A stretch of 64,000 nt of DNA, from positions 124,001-188,000 of the forward strand of contig CAZLGT010000001.1 of assembly GCA_964559175.1 (NCBI GenBank), written 5' to 3'. Each line of letters begins with the position of its first letter. The first letter of the stretch is position 1. This DNA is from Mariniphaga sp964559175. Its GTDB lineage: Bacteria > Bacteroidota > Bacteroidia > Bacteroidales > Prolixibacteraceae. The notes under the pieces were generated by a model. The model did no database searches. It saw nothing but the letters and a program-made list of their open reading frames with translations, and was not told the origin of the DNA. Below, one piece after another: positions 8,564 through 17,621 of the stretch. Made by a program: the position numbers and the translations under genes.

Positions 8564-8628
8564 AGTTGAAATTTTTTTCAAAATTAGATATAAAATTTAA
8601 GATACAAGATAATCAGGCATACAACGGG

Positions 8629-8842
8629 TTGCACAATTGAGTAATTGCGCAAAAAAATAGCTTCTAATATTTCGGTGCGCTGCACCTTATTTTCAGCACA
8701 TTATTCTATTCTACAAATATTCCGGGTGCGCTGCACCTTTTCTTCTGATTAATAAATGGAGCTTATTTGTGTTGAAAGCGGCAGAGCCGAGCTAATATTT
8801 GTAGTAATTTGGGTGCAAAAAAGTAGAAAGGTGCAGCGCACC
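8629..8842. repeat. Cluster of REP-like palindromes
   Basis: The 371-bp gap before the GHL10 gene is filled by palindromes rather than genes. TTGCACAATT/AATTGCGCAA forms a stem at 8629-8652 (one mismatch). The 13-mer GGTGCGCTGCACC occurs at 8674-8686 and 8725-8737, and its reverse complement GGTGCAGCGCACC at 8830-8842; each copy can fold as GGTGC-GCT-GCACC. The flanks also repeat in inverted order (CTACAAATATT at 8711-8721, AATATTTGTAG at 8794-8804). A further hairpin CGGC-AGA-GCCG lies near 8779-8789. This looks like a BIME/REP-type array. Its function is unknown. Confidence 0.7.
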
Positions 8843-8877
8843 GATTATATTAAATATGGTGATTAACATTTCATGTA

Positions 8878-8885
8878 TATATTTG
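8878..8885 (+). promoter_or_regulatory. Bacteroidota -7 promoter box
   Basis: TATATTTG matches the Bacteroidota consensus TAnnTTTG exactly, 49 bp before the ATG of the GHL10 gene. No convincing -33 TTTG was seen at the normal distance. Confidence 0.5.
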
Positions 8886-8934
8886 TAGTTGAAAGAACGG
8901 GTGGACCAGGAGTTGAACCATTTAAGATAAAAAT

Positions 8935-10449
8935 ATGAGGTGTTTTTTAAGTCTGTTTTTCGTATTAACCGCAGGGTTGTTCGTTTCGGCCCAAAAATTT
9001 CCCCCTAAATTCGAATTCCGTGCCGTTTGGGTGGCCACCGTTGCAAATATTGATTGGCCCTCGAAACCGGGACTTACCACCGAACAGCAGCAACAGGAGG
9101 TGATTGACATTTTGGACATGCACGAAAAACTGGGTATGAATGTCATTATTCTACAGGTTCGGCCAACTGCCGATGCGTTTTATCCGTCGGAACTGGAACC
9201 GTGGTCGCGGTACCTTACTGGCACGCCGGGACAGGCGCCCGAACCTTTTTACGACCCGCTGCAATTCTGGATTGAAGAATGCCACAAACGTGGCATGGAA
9301 CTGCATGCATGGCTTAATCCGTTTCGGGTGGCGCTGAACCACCAGCAGCCGTTGGCCGGAAACCACATCGCGTTTCAGCACCCCGAGTGGATTCTGAAAT
9401 ACGGCAACAGCCTCTATTTCGACCCGGGATTGCCGCAAACCCGAGAATTTGCCGCAAAGGTGGTAAAAGACATTGTGTCGCGATACGATGTGGATGCCAT
9501 TCATTTCGACGATTATTTTTACCCCTATCCGCTTCAGGAGGATTTTCCTGACACGGCGTCGTTTGCATTTTACAACCGCGGTTTTTTCCCTGAAAACAAA
9601 GCCGACTGGCGCCGCGAAAATGTGGATATTATTATAAAAATGCTGAACGATACCATCAAGTCTGTAAAACCCTGGGTGAAATTTGGCATCAGTCCGTTTG
9701 GCGTGTGGCGAAACATTGCAGACGACCCGCGCGGCTCTGACTCACGCGCCGGCGCAACCAATTACGACCATCTTTATGCCAATATCATCAAATGGCAGGA
9801 AAACGGCTGGATTGACTACACACTACCGCAACTTTACTGGCAGATTGGCCACCCGCTGGCCGATTTTGAAAAGCTGGCCCACTGGTGGAAACTGCATACT
9901 TACGGTCGCGGAATGTATATCGGGCATGGCGTGTATAAAAGCGACCCGGCTTCGGAAGTAAAAGAGTGGACACAACCCGGCGAACTGCCCAAACAAATCC
10001 GGTTGTTACGGGAGATTCCCGGAATTGACGGTTCGGCTTTTTACAGCAGCAAACATTTTAAACGCGAATTAATGGGCTTCCAGGACAGTTTGATGTCGGA
10101 TTTATATAAACTGCCGGCTTTGGTTCCGCCCATGCCGTGGCTCGATCATCAGCCGCCACAGCCGGTTAAGCGGGTAGGCAGATGGGGGAGAAGGATTCGC
10201 TGGAAAACGGAGGATGCTGCAGATCCTCTACTTCAGCCCTGGCGATTTATTGTTTATTTGAATGAGGAGGGAACTCCGTTTAATCCGGAGAATCCTGAAT
10301 TCATTCATGTTATTTTGGATAAAGAAGAAAGCAGTTACCGTTTTGAAAGAATAAACAAAAACCGCAGGCGTTATGAAGTTCGGATTTCTGTTACCGACAG
10401 GCTAAACAACGAAAGCTGGCTGAGCGGACCGGTTGTCGTCAGATTATGA
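8935..10449 (+). CDS. Secreted glycosyl hydrolase-like family 10 (GHL10/DUF187) protein
   Basis: Probable periplasmic or secreted glycoside hydrolase of 504 residues. Signal peptide to about FVSAQ (residue ~20), then a (beta/alpha)8 domain: EFRAVWVATVANIDWPSK (~26-43) is the family's opening strand, GMELHAWLNPFRV (~120-132) the central block and VDAIHFDDYFYPYP (~183-196) the likely active-site loop with the acidic pair. Near the C-terminus (~400-504) is a beta-sandwich of fibronectin type III appearance (WRFIVYLNEEGTPF...YEVRISVTDRLNNES). Substrate is unknown; related proteins act on alpha- or beta-linked glycans. It converges with the S9 peptidase gene, 16 bp apart. Confidence 0.9.
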   Translation: MRCFLSLFFVLTAGLFVSAQKFPPKFEFRAVWVATVANIDWPSKPGLTTEQQQQEVIDILDMHEKLGMNVIILQVRPTADAFYPSELEPWSRYLTGTPGQAPEPFYDPLQFWIEECHKRGMELHAWLNPFRVALNHQQPLAGNHIAFQHPEWILKYGNSLYFDPGLPQTREFAAKVVKDIVSRYDVDAIHFDDYFYPYPLQEDFPDTASFAFYNRGFFPENKADWRRENVDIIIKMLNDTIKSVKPWVKFGISPFGVWRNIADDPRGSDSRAGATNYDHLYANIIKWQENGWIDYTLPQLYWQIGHPLADFEKLAHWWKLHTYGRGMYIGHGVYKSDPASEVKEWTQPGELPKQIRLLREIPGIDGSAFYSSKHFKRELMGFQDSLMSDLYKLPALVPPMPWLDHQPPQPVKRVGRWGRRIRWKTEDAADPLLQPWRFIVYLNEEGTPFNPENPEFIHVILDKEESSYRFERINKNRRRYEVRISVTDRLNNESWLSGPVVVRL

Positions 10450-10465
10450 TTTCCGGGCGAAGATA

Positions 10466-12718
10466 TTATTCCCACTCAATATCCCACACCGGTTGTTCGC
10501 CCAAAAGGTGTTCCACAAAATAGTTCCAGCGCATTTTAGTGAAATACCTGCTGTGCCATCCCTGGTACCCGTGGCGCTGGCTGGGGAAAATAAGCATGTC
10601 GAACTGTTTGTCTGCTTTTACCAGCGCCTCGGCCAGCTTAAAAGTTGCCGACGGATTCACATTTTCATCGATTCCGCCGTGCACCAGTAGCAGTTTGCCT
10701 TTCAGGTTTGCGGCGTTGGTAATGTTCGATTGCAGATGATAGGCCGAATCTACCGGCCAGCCCATGTACATTTCGGGCCACCAGGCTTTTTCCATGCGGT
10801 GGTCGTGGTCGGCCGAACTTGCCACGGCTACTTTGTAAAATTCGGGATATTTCAGCACAGCGCGACCAGCATCGTAACCACCGGCCGAGTGGCCGAAAAT
10901 GCCCACCCGTGTGGTATCAATCCACGGAAATCGTTCCGCCAGTTGTCGCATGGCATGAATGTGGTCTTCCAGTCCGCCGCCCAGGTTTTTGTAGGAGAAG
11001 TTGTGAAATGCTTTGGAGCGCCCCGCAGAGCCCCGTCCGTCAACGGCCATCACCACAAACCCCAGCTCGGCGAGCGCCTGGTTGCTGAACGCCGACCGAA
11101 AATCTTTGGGGAAAACCTGTGTGTGAGGTCCGGTGTAACTGTTGTCGATGATCGGATATTCTTTCCCGGGATTGAAATTCGTCGGTTTCCAAAGTGCCCC
11201 GTAAACGGTCGTCTCACCGTCGCCGGCCACCGCTTCAAAAATTTCGGGTGGACTCCAGTTTTCCAGTCCGTTCAGTTCTGTCCTGCCCATTTCAACCAGA
11301 ACTTTTCCTGAAGATGCATCTCTTAAAACCGTGATTGTTGGTGTTTCCACCGTTGAAAAATTGTCCGCAAAGAATTTTCCATCGGGCGAAATACTTACCA
11401 GATGATGCAGTGGTTCTGAAGTGAGCCGTTTCAAATTTTGCCCGTCGAATGAGATACTGTACAAATTTTGATAATAAGGGATCATACCTTCCTCTTTCCC
11501 CGATGCTGTGAAAAGAACTGTTTCAGTTTCTGTGTCAATCCGTTCAATGTCATTAATGTAAAACTCTCCGTTTGTGAGCGGGGTTACCTGTTTTGTTTCC
11601 AGGTTCAAACTGTATAACTGGCGCCATCCGCTTTTTTCTGAAAGGAAAAAGACCTTTCCGCTTTTTTCCACCAGCCGGTAGGTAAAATTATCGATGTTGG
11701 TTTTGCTGGATTCGGAGTAAAGCAAATCCAGAACTTCATTTTCAAGGTCAAAGGCGTAGAGGTTTATTTGCTGAAACCCGCGTACCGGCTGATAGAGGTA
11801 AGCTTTACCAGGTGTTTCAGACCACTGCATGGAAATGGTGTTGATGTGCGTTCCGGGCGGCAATTGGGGCCTGACGGTTTTTCCGGTTTCCACGTTGAAA
11901 AACACCGGCTCCAGGTAAACCATGCCTGTGTCGCCCGGCGAACCGCGGTAATACGAAAGCAGTTTGGGGCGGTACAGCGTGTCGATGCTCCAGTCGAGCA
12001 GATACATTTTTTCGGCGGTTCGCAGGTCGCAAACATTGGCAAAAATCCATTGGCTGTCGTCCGACCAGTCCACACGAAACCGTTGCGGGCGTTCACCATT
12101 TTCGCCCTCCATCATATCGTCCCAGCCATACCACGAGGCATATTCGTACCCTTTTTCACCATCGAAACTTAGCTGTTTCGTTTCACTTCCATCAGGCGTT
12201 TTGATGAAAAGGTTGAAACTGTCGGTATATGCAATCCATTTTTCGTCTGGCGAAGCTTTTTCAAATCCGTTTTCCCTTGCCCTCCTTTCCGGGGTTGATA
12301 GGGTATAGGTATCGGCATTAAACAAATATCGTTTGTTTTTTGCCCTGATGAGTATTTCATTCGCATTTTTATAATCCAGAATGGTTACTGGCAGTTGATT
12401 TGCATCGGTTTCTTCGGCCAGCGAATCGGTTAAAAGCATGGCCAGTCGTTCATGGTCGAACAGTTCCGATTTTTCCAGCCCGGGAAATGTGATTTTCATA
12501 AACCTTTTTTCATCCGGTAGCTGAAGAACATACCAAACTCCCGAATTTTCAGGCATCCAGTTGGGCTGGATGTGCTGGTTGAATACCTTTTTTTCTAACA
12601 AATTTTCGCGAAGAAAACTTACTGCGCGGGCGTAATCATCTTTTAAGATTCCGTTTTGGCCAACCAGCAGCCCGGGGACAAAAAAGGATATAAGAATAAA
12701 AACAGCTAATTTTTTCAT
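10466..12718 (-). CDS. Secreted prolyl dipeptidyl peptidase (S9 family, DPP-IV-like)
   Basis: Serine peptidase of 750 residues expected to remove N-terminal dipeptides in the periplasm. The start at 12718 gives a proper signal peptide (KLAVFILISFFVPGLLVGQ). An eight-bladed beta-propeller (DPP-IV N-terminal domain, ~90-480) is followed by an alpha/beta-hydrolase domain. The triad is visible: Ser in GIFGHSAGGYDAG, Asp in HGGIDENVNPS and His in FPSQRHGYQGW. The nucleophile elbow reads GHSAGG rather than the GWSYGG of DPP-IV proper, so specificity may differ. A decayed M14 carboxypeptidase tail lies just upstream. Confidence 0.92.
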   Translation of the reverse strand: MKKLAVFILISFFVPGLLVGQNGILKDDYARAVSFLRENLLEKKVFNQHIQPNWMPENSGVWYVLQLPDEKRFMKITFPGLEKSELFDHERLAMLLTDSLAEETDANQLPVTILDYKNANEILIRAKNKRYLFNADTYTLSTPERRARENGFEKASPDEKWIAYTDSFNLFIKTPDGSETKQLSFDGEKGYEYASWYGWDDMMEGENGERPQRFRVDWSDDSQWIFANVCDLRTAEKMYLLDWSIDTLYRPKLLSYYRGSPGDTGMVYLEPVFFNVETGKTVRPQLPPGTHINTISMQWSETPGKAYLYQPVRGFQQINLYAFDLENEVLDLLYSESSKTNIDNFTYRLVEKSGKVFFLSEKSGWRQLYSLNLETKQVTPLTNGEFYINDIERIDTETETVLFTASGKEEGMIPYYQNLYSISFDGQNLKRLTSEPLHHLVSISPDGKFFADNFSTVETPTITVLRDASSGKVLVEMGRTELNGLENWSPPEIFEAVAGDGETTVYGALWKPTNFNPGKEYPIIDNSYTGPHTQVFPKDFRSAFSNQALAELGFVVMAVDGRGSAGRSKAFHNFSYKNLGGGLEDHIHAMRQLAERFPWIDTTRVGIFGHSAGGYDAGRAVLKYPEFYKVAVASSADHDHRMEKAWWPEMYMGWPVDSAYHLQSNITNAANLKGKLLLVHGGIDENVNPSATFKLAEALVKADKQFDMLIFPSQRHGYQGWHSRYFTKMRWNYFVEHLLGEQPVWDIEWE

Positions 12719-12797
12719 GCAGGTTACAGTTTTGACCGTAAAACTAAACAATTCGGCAAAAATTCAAACACCAAATTAAAAAGTGGGTTCCGGCGAA

Positions 12798-12929
12798 TTA
12801 TTCCAATAATACCGCATTAAACAACAATTTGAATGTTGCCGGTGTGGAAGCCCGGAACTGCGGATTAAAAAAGGAGAGTACAATCTGGCCTTTCCCTTTT
12901 TTCAGCCAAACCAGGGCGGTCAATGTGAT
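12798..12929 (-). pseudogene. C-terminal remnant of an M14-type zinc carboxypeptidase
   Basis: In the gap upstream of the S9 peptidase gene one minus-strand frame stays open for 43 codons and ends in TAA at 12798. It reads ...LTALVWLKKGKGQIVLSF, then NPQFRASTPATFKLLFNAV. From memory this strongly resembles the C-terminal end of secreted M14-family metallopeptidases of Bacteroidota (pattern GkGkVilfgFrPQfRaqthgTFKLLFNAL). There is no start codon, and a stop lies right upstream at 12930-12932. I read it as the last trace of a deleted carboxypeptidase gene. Confidence 0.5.
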
Positions 12930-12963
12930 TTAAAAAAAAAGTTCTTCGTGCTTTTCCGGAATA

Positions 12964-14049
12964 TTATTCCAGGTTAAGGTAAATTTTTTTCATCACCTCA
13001 ACTTTCTCTTCATCGTCGGCCATCGCACGGGTGGTAAACATCATCACTCCGCTTGATTTTGAAGATAGTCCACCTTTTAAAACGGTTTCTAGTTCGGATG
13101 CAGAAACAGTGTAAGGATTGTTGTAAGCTTGTACAATGGGCCACACTTTGGGAGTACCTCCGTCTTTAATGTTCAACCGGGTGCTAAACCACGCGATGTT
13201 TTCTTCTACCCAGCCTGGCTCGCGCCCCATGCGTGCATGGTAAACCATAGGCGAAAACACATCGAAAAAATCACGCAGCAGGTCGAAGTCGAGGCCAAGA
13301 ATTCGGCGGCGGGCTCCGTCAAATTCCTCATCGGTCCATGGGCAGTGGTAAATTCCGAGTAAAATGCCCGGTTTTACTTCGTTGATGATATTTCTTATTT
13401 CTACTGTCCAGTCGAGAATGACCTTGCAGCGCCAATCTCGCCATTCCGGGTCAAGATTTTCCAGAATCCACTGCGCTTTTTCAGGAGTGGTTCCTTCGGA
13501 AATTTCCAATCCTGTATCCTTTGAAAACGATGTCAGGCAGTTATCGCAAAAACAGGTTTCGGGCAGTATGGGATCGGGTTCTTCAAACTGAGCATGCCAA
13601 TGCACATAATCCATCCACACCCCGTCAATATCAAATTCAGAAAGCAGGTTGCGCAGCAGATTAAAACGGTATTGCCTGAATCCCGGTTCAGTGGGACAAA
13701 CGCCCATAAACCAGGACGCAGCTTCTGCTTTTTCGCCTTTTTCGTTAATTGCCCATGCTTCAGGATGTTCTTCCACATAGTTTTTCCCGTTTAAAGTAGC
13801 AAACTCGGCATACACATTCATGCCTTCGGCCCTTGCCCGCTGCAGCATTTCGTGGTTGATGGAACCGCTGTGCACAAAAATGGCATTTACTCCCAGTTCA
13901 GTTAAATTATAGCCTTTGTCCCACAAAGGTTGCGGATGGCCGTAAACCCCTTTGATTTCTATTTGTTTTTGCGATTGGTTGGTGCAGTTTCCAAGTGCTG
14001 CTGTAACAACTGCCCCCAACAGAAAAATTTTCAAATTTAATTTTGCCAT
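12964..14049 (-). CDS. TIM-barrel glycoside-hydrolase-like lipoprotein
   Basis: A 361-residue predicted lipoprotein (hydrophobic leader with lipobox-like LGNC at residues ~19-22). The rest looks like a (beta/alpha)8 barrel of the hypothetical glycosyl hydrolase (GHL) class: NAIFVHSGSINHEML, GMNVYAEFATLNG, FDIDGVWMDYVHWHAQF (~138-154, Asp/His likely at the active site) and PGILLGIYHCPWTDEEFDG. A cysteine cluster CFCDNC (~167-172) follows the barrel strand, a feature seen in several such families, possibly metal-binding. Exact family and substrate are not known to me. Divergent from the serine hydrolase gene. Confidence 0.7.
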   Translation of the reverse strand: MAKLNLKIFLLGAVVTAALGNCTNQSQKQIEIKGVYGHPQPLWDKGYNLTELGVNAIFVHSGSINHEMLQRARAEGMNVYAEFATLNGKNYVEEHPEAWAINEKGEKAEAASWFMGVCPTEPGFRQYRFNLLRNLLSEFDIDGVWMDYVHWHAQFEEPDPILPETCFCDNCLTSFSKDTGLEISEGTTPEKAQWILENLDPEWRDWRCKVILDWTVEIRNIINEVKPGILLGIYHCPWTDEEFDGARRRILGLDFDLLRDFFDVFSPMVYHARMGREPGWVEENIAWFSTRLNIKDGGTPKVWPIVQAYNNPYTVSASELETVLKGGLSSKSSGVMMFTTRAMADDEEKVEVMKKIYLNLE

Positions 14050-14138
14050 ATCTTTAAATTCTAAATATCAAACGATTTGTTAATAAAAGTAAAGTTTTTT
14101 GTCCGTTTTTGGAGTAAAACTATCTAAAAATCAGAATT

Positions 14139-14159
14139 AACAGGTAAAATAACCTGTGT
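14139..14159. promoter_or_regulatory. Inverted repeat in a divergent promoter region
   Basis: ACAGGT at 14140-14145 and ACCTGT at 14152-14157 form a perfect 6-bp dyad with extra AA/TT at the edges, in the 232-bp spacer between the divergent GHL lipoprotein and serine hydrolase genes. It could be an operator or a small hairpin; nothing else in this spacer stands out. Confidence 0.3.
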
Positions 14160-14281
14160 TATCAACAATCGGGGTTTTAAAATTAATCTTAACAAATACT
14201 TGAATTTGTTCCTGAAAGTTTTATTTTCGGCAATTGTATTGAAAAGTTGTTTTTACTTTCCTCTAAAAAGAAGAAGACTGA

Positions 14282-15550
14282 ATGAAGATGCCGAAATTTT
14301 TTGCGATACCTGTATTCTTATTTTTTATCCTCATAACTACCACCAACCAGCGCATTTCTTCCTCTCCCGATTTTGCACCTGAAAAAGAAGAGATACCCCT
14401 TACACATTCGGAAAATGAGTTGATGGAGATGCAGGCGGTTTTTGAGGAATACGAACAGTGGCTTGCCCGGGAAATCGAAGAGTCGGGAACTGTTGGTGCT
14501 GCTGTGGCCATAACCTACAAAGACCAGATTGCGTTTATGAAATGTTTTGGAGTAAAAAAACTGGGTGGTGATAAGCCTGTGGATGAACATACTGTTTTCA
14601 GGCTGGCGTCTGTCTCGAAGCCGGTTACCAGTATTTTGGCCGGAATTCTTGCACAGGAAAATGTGCTCGATTTTGATGAGCGGGTTGCTGAAACTATACC
14701 GGGTTTCCGGCTTGCCAGTTATGCCAGCTCGCAGCAGTTAACCATCCGGAATTTATTGAGCCATACCACAGGTGTTGTACCCCATGCTTACGACGATTTG
14801 GTAGAGAGCCATGTTCCTTTCGGAACCATTTTCAGCAGGCTTCCGCAGGCTAATGTCTCTGCGCCTCCCGGAAAGGTTTATGGCTACCAGAACGTAATGT
14901 TCAGTTTGGTGGATACCGTTTTGGCTGTAAAAACGTCGAAACGTTACGGTCAGCTTGTAAAGGAAAAACTTTTTGAACCTTTGGGAATGAACGACGCATC
15001 CACCGATTTCGAGAGTTTCAAAAACAATCCCAACAAAGCTTATCCGCACAGGGGAGCGAACGGCGTTTACAGAACTCTTCCCTACAACGACCGCTACTAT
15101 AGCGTTGCGCCGGCAGCGGGCATAAACGCCAGTATTTCTGATATGGCTCATTTTCTTCAGGCTCTTTTGGATAAAGAAAAACCTTTGCTGGATAGAGAGG
15201 TTCAGCAAACCATTTTTTCGCCCCAGGTGGTCACTTACCTGCGCAGCGGATATTTCAGGCATTGGGGAGGGGTTGGTACAAAACAGTATGGGCTGGGATG
15301 GCGGTTGGTTGGTTACAAAAACCGGCAAATTGCCTATCACGGTGGTTATGTGAATGGTTACAAGGCGGAAATTGCTTTATGTCATCAAAACGATATCGGC
15401 ATTGTTTATCTGACCAATTCGCCCAACACGGTGGCTTCGCAAAGTATTCCTGTATTTCTGAAAGCTTTTTTTGAATATATTGACAACAGGAAAATCCTTG
15501 CAGGTGCTGAACATATAGACGAAGAACATTTGAAAATAGAAGGGAGTTAA
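14282..15550 (+). CDS. Serine hydrolase of the beta-lactamase/transpeptidase family
   Basis: Exported penicillin-binding-like hydrolase (class C beta-lactamase fold, 422 residues). An N-terminal hydrophobic segment (residues 6-20) is a signal or anchor. Family motifs are present: SxxK as SVSK (Ser110, Lys113), YxN as YQN in GKVYGYQNVMFS (~200), and an HxG equivalent as YHGGYVNGYKAE (~354). Such enzymes act as D-aminopeptidases, esterases or beta-lactamases; the substrate cannot be called. It begins a plus-strand run with the exported O-methyltransferase (44 bp later) and the APC permease. This may suggest hydrolysis of a conjugate whose amino acid is then imported. Confidence 0.88.
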   Translation: MKMPKFFAIPVFLFFILITTTNQRISSSPDFAPEKEEIPLTHSENELMEMQAVFEEYEQWLAREIEESGTVGAAVAITYKDQIAFMKCFGVKKLGGDKPVDEHTVFRLASVSKPVTSILAGILAQENVLDFDERVAETIPGFRLASYASSQQLTIRNLLSHTTGVVPHAYDDLVESHVPFGTIFSRLPQANVSAPPGKVYGYQNVMFSLVDTVLAVKTSKRYGQLVKEKLFEPLGMNDASTDFESFKNNPNKAYPHRGANGVYRTLPYNDRYYSVAPAAGINASISDMAHFLQALLDKEKPLLDREVQQTIFSPQVVTYLRSGYFRHWGGVGTKQYGLGWRLVGYKNRQIAYHGGYVNGYKAEIALCHQNDIGIVYLTNSPNTVASQSIPVFLKAFFEYIDNRKILAGAEHIDEEHLKIEGS

Positions 15551-15594
15551 TTCATTTTTTTTATCTTTAGGACGCTCAATAAAAAGAAAGTCCA

Positions 15595-16236
15595 ATGAAA
15601 CTGAGATATTTTTTTGTTGTATTTCTGATTTTCAGTTGTTCTTCTACTCCGGCACAATTTCCTGAAGTGGAGAATAACCTCGACCGGCGGGTGAAAGCTT
15701 TCCTGGAAGAAAATGTGAACAACTGGCGCGACATGAATGTGCCGCTTTCCGACGGAAAAATCCTATATGATTTAATTTTAGATAACGGTTACACCCGTGC
15801 AGTTGAAATAGGTACATCAACCGGGCATTCGGCGATATGGATTGCCTGGGCACTGAGCAAAACCGGTGGAAAACTGATTACCATTGAAATTGACAAGGAA
15901 CGCTGGCTGCAGGCGAAAGCCAATTTTAAAAAAGCCGGTTTGGATAAATTTATCGATGCAAGGCTGGGCGATGCACACGATTTGGTGCCCGAGCTTCCTG
16001 GTCCATACGATTTTGTGTTTAACGATGCCGATAAGTACTGGTATAAGAATTATTTTATCGAGCTGGATCCCAGGTTGGAAACGGGAGGCTGTTTTACTGC
16101 CCACAATACAGCCATGCGCGTTTCCGGTGTTCGCGAGTTTCTTGAATATGTGGAAAGTCTTGCCAATTATGAAACCACTTTTGCAAACAACAGCCGCTCA
16201 GGAATATCCATAAGTTATAAAACCGCTGAAAAATAA
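15595..16236 (+). CDS. O-methyltransferase with an export signal
   Basis: SAM-dependent class I methyltransferase of the CcoMT/O-methyltransferase_3 type, 213 residues. SAM-binding features are YTRAVEIGTSTGHSAIWIA (motif I, ~64-82), GGKLITIEID (~89-98), the acidic/metal site FVFNDADKYWYKNY (~141-154) and CFTAHNTAMR. What is odd is the N-terminus: MKLRYFFVVFLIFSCSSTPAQ is a typical Bacteroidota signal peptide, with either a lipobox-like FSC or cleavage after AQ, and there is no downstream Met that keeps the fold and drops it. A methyltransferase outside the cytoplasm would lack SAM, so the location deserves checking. 8 bp before the permease gene. Confidence 0.85.
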   Translation: MKLRYFFVVFLIFSCSSTPAQFPEVENNLDRRVKAFLEENVNNWRDMNVPLSDGKILYDLILDNGYTRAVEIGTSTGHSAIWIAWALSKTGGKLITIEIDKERWLQAKANFKKAGLDKFIDARLGDAHDLVPELPGPYDFVFNDADKYWYKNYFIELDPRLETGGCFTAHNTAMRVSGVREFLEYVESLANYETTFANNSRSGISISYKTAEK

Positions 16237-16244
16237 GGGAAAAA

Positions 16245-17621
16245 TTGAAAAATTCTTCTGATCATCTTGAACGGAAACTGGGCCTGTTCCCGGTAACCAG
16301 CATTGTTGTTGCCAACATTATTGGGGCCGGTATTTTTACCACCACCGGTTATCTTATGGACTTTTTGGGAAATCCCGTTTTAATGCTGTCGCTCTGGCTG
16401 GTGGGTGGACTGGTTGCTCTATGCGGTGCCCTGGCTTTTGGAGAATTAGGGGCAGCATTTCCCGAGGCAGGCGGAGAGTACACATTTATTTCGAAATTGT
16501 TTCACCCGATGCTGGGGTTTCTAAGTGGCTGGCTTTCGCTAATTGTTGGCTTCTCGGCGCCCATAGCTGCTTCAGCAATCGGTTTCAGCAGGTATTTCAT
16601 CTGGGCGTTCCCCGATTTTCAATCGTGGTTTTTGTTCGACCGGATAATGAGCCCCGAGATGTTCAGCCGGCTGCTGGCCATCATCATTATTCTCACTTTT
16701 TCGTTGCTCCATGCCCGGGGTGTGGTGCTGGGCGCCAAAGTGCAAAACTGGCTTACCATTCTGAAGGTAGCTTTGGTTGCCGGCCTCATTGTTGCCGGTT
16801 TTGCTTTGGGGCAGGGCGATTTCAGTCACCTGAAGATTTCTTCCCCGGGGGGGCAGGGGTTTAACTTCAGCTTTTCCGGCTGGAAATCCATCGGCCTTTC
16901 ACTCATGTTCATTATGTTTGCCTACAGCGGTTGGAATTCTGCCACTTACATCGGTTCCGAAATAAAAAATCCGTTGAGAGTCATTCCGCGTTCTTTACTC
17001 ATTTCAGTGGGCATTGTCACTTTTCTTTACCTGCTGCTTAACCTGTTTTTTGTGTATGCCATACCCCCCGAAAAAATGGCCGGAGAGCCCGAGATTGGCG
17101 GGGTGGCTGCAAACCTGGCTTTCGGCGATTTTGCCGGTACTATAATTTCACTTCTCATTTCGTTTGCCTTGTTTTCTTCGCTCAGCGCGTTTATCATTTT
17201 AGGGCCACGTGTTTACTACTCCATGGCCCGCGACGGATATTTTTTCAAATGGGTTTCGGAGGTTCATCCGCGGTTTAAAGTTCCTCAAAATGCGCTCATC
17301 CTTCAAAGTGCCATTGCCATTGTTCTGGTCATGTCTGGAACATTCGAGCAAATTCTGGCCTATATGGGCTTTTCTCTTGGGATTTTTCCGATTCTGGCTG
17401 TGCTGGGTGTATTTAAGTTAAGAATGACAGGTCAATCGAAACTGAAACTTCCAGGTTATCCGGTCGCTCATATATTTTTTATTGTGGTTAGTATAGCCAT
17501 TTTGGTGCTGGCTTATTTTGAACGTCCGTGGGAATCCACAATCGCTATTTTAACCGCGCTTTCGGGAATTCCGGTGTTCTACTGGTTTAAAATGAAAAAA
17601 GAAAAACTACCAGGCGCCTGA
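16245..17621 (+). CDS. APC-family amino acid permease
   Basis: Inner-membrane amino acid/polyamine transporter of 458 residues with about twelve transmembrane helices. The first helix carries the family signature VANIIGAGIFTTTG (~21-34), and GELGAAFPEAGGEYTFI follows helix 2. The start is a TTG at 16245 preceded by AAGGGA; the first in-frame ATG lies ~37 codons in and would remove helix 1, so TTG is required. It follows the O-methyltransferase by 8 bp and is probably cotranscribed. Its 3' end overlaps that of the convergent acyltransferase by 15 bp. Substrate unknown. Confidence 0.92.
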   Translation: MKNSSDHLERKLGLFPVTSIVVANIIGAGIFTTTGYLMDFLGNPVLMLSLWLVGGLVALCGALAFGELGAAFPEAGGEYTFISKLFHPMLGFLSGWLSLIVGFSAPIAASAIGFSRYFIWAFPDFQSWFLFDRIMSPEMFSRLLAIIIILTFSLLHARGVVLGAKVQNWLTILKVALVAGLIVAGFALGQGDFSHLKISSPGGQGFNFSFSGWKSIGLSLMFIMFAYSGWNSATYIGSEIKNPLRVIPRSLLISVGIVTFLYLLLNLFFVYAIPPEKMAGEPEIGGVAANLAFGDFAGTIISLLISFALFSSLSAFIILGPRVYYSMARDGYFFKWVSEVHPRFKVPQNALILQSAIAIVLVMSGTFEQILAYMGFSLGIFPILAVLGVFKLRMTGQSKLKLPGYPVAHIFFIVVSIAILVLAYFERPWESTIAILTALSGIPVFYWFKMKKEKLPGA

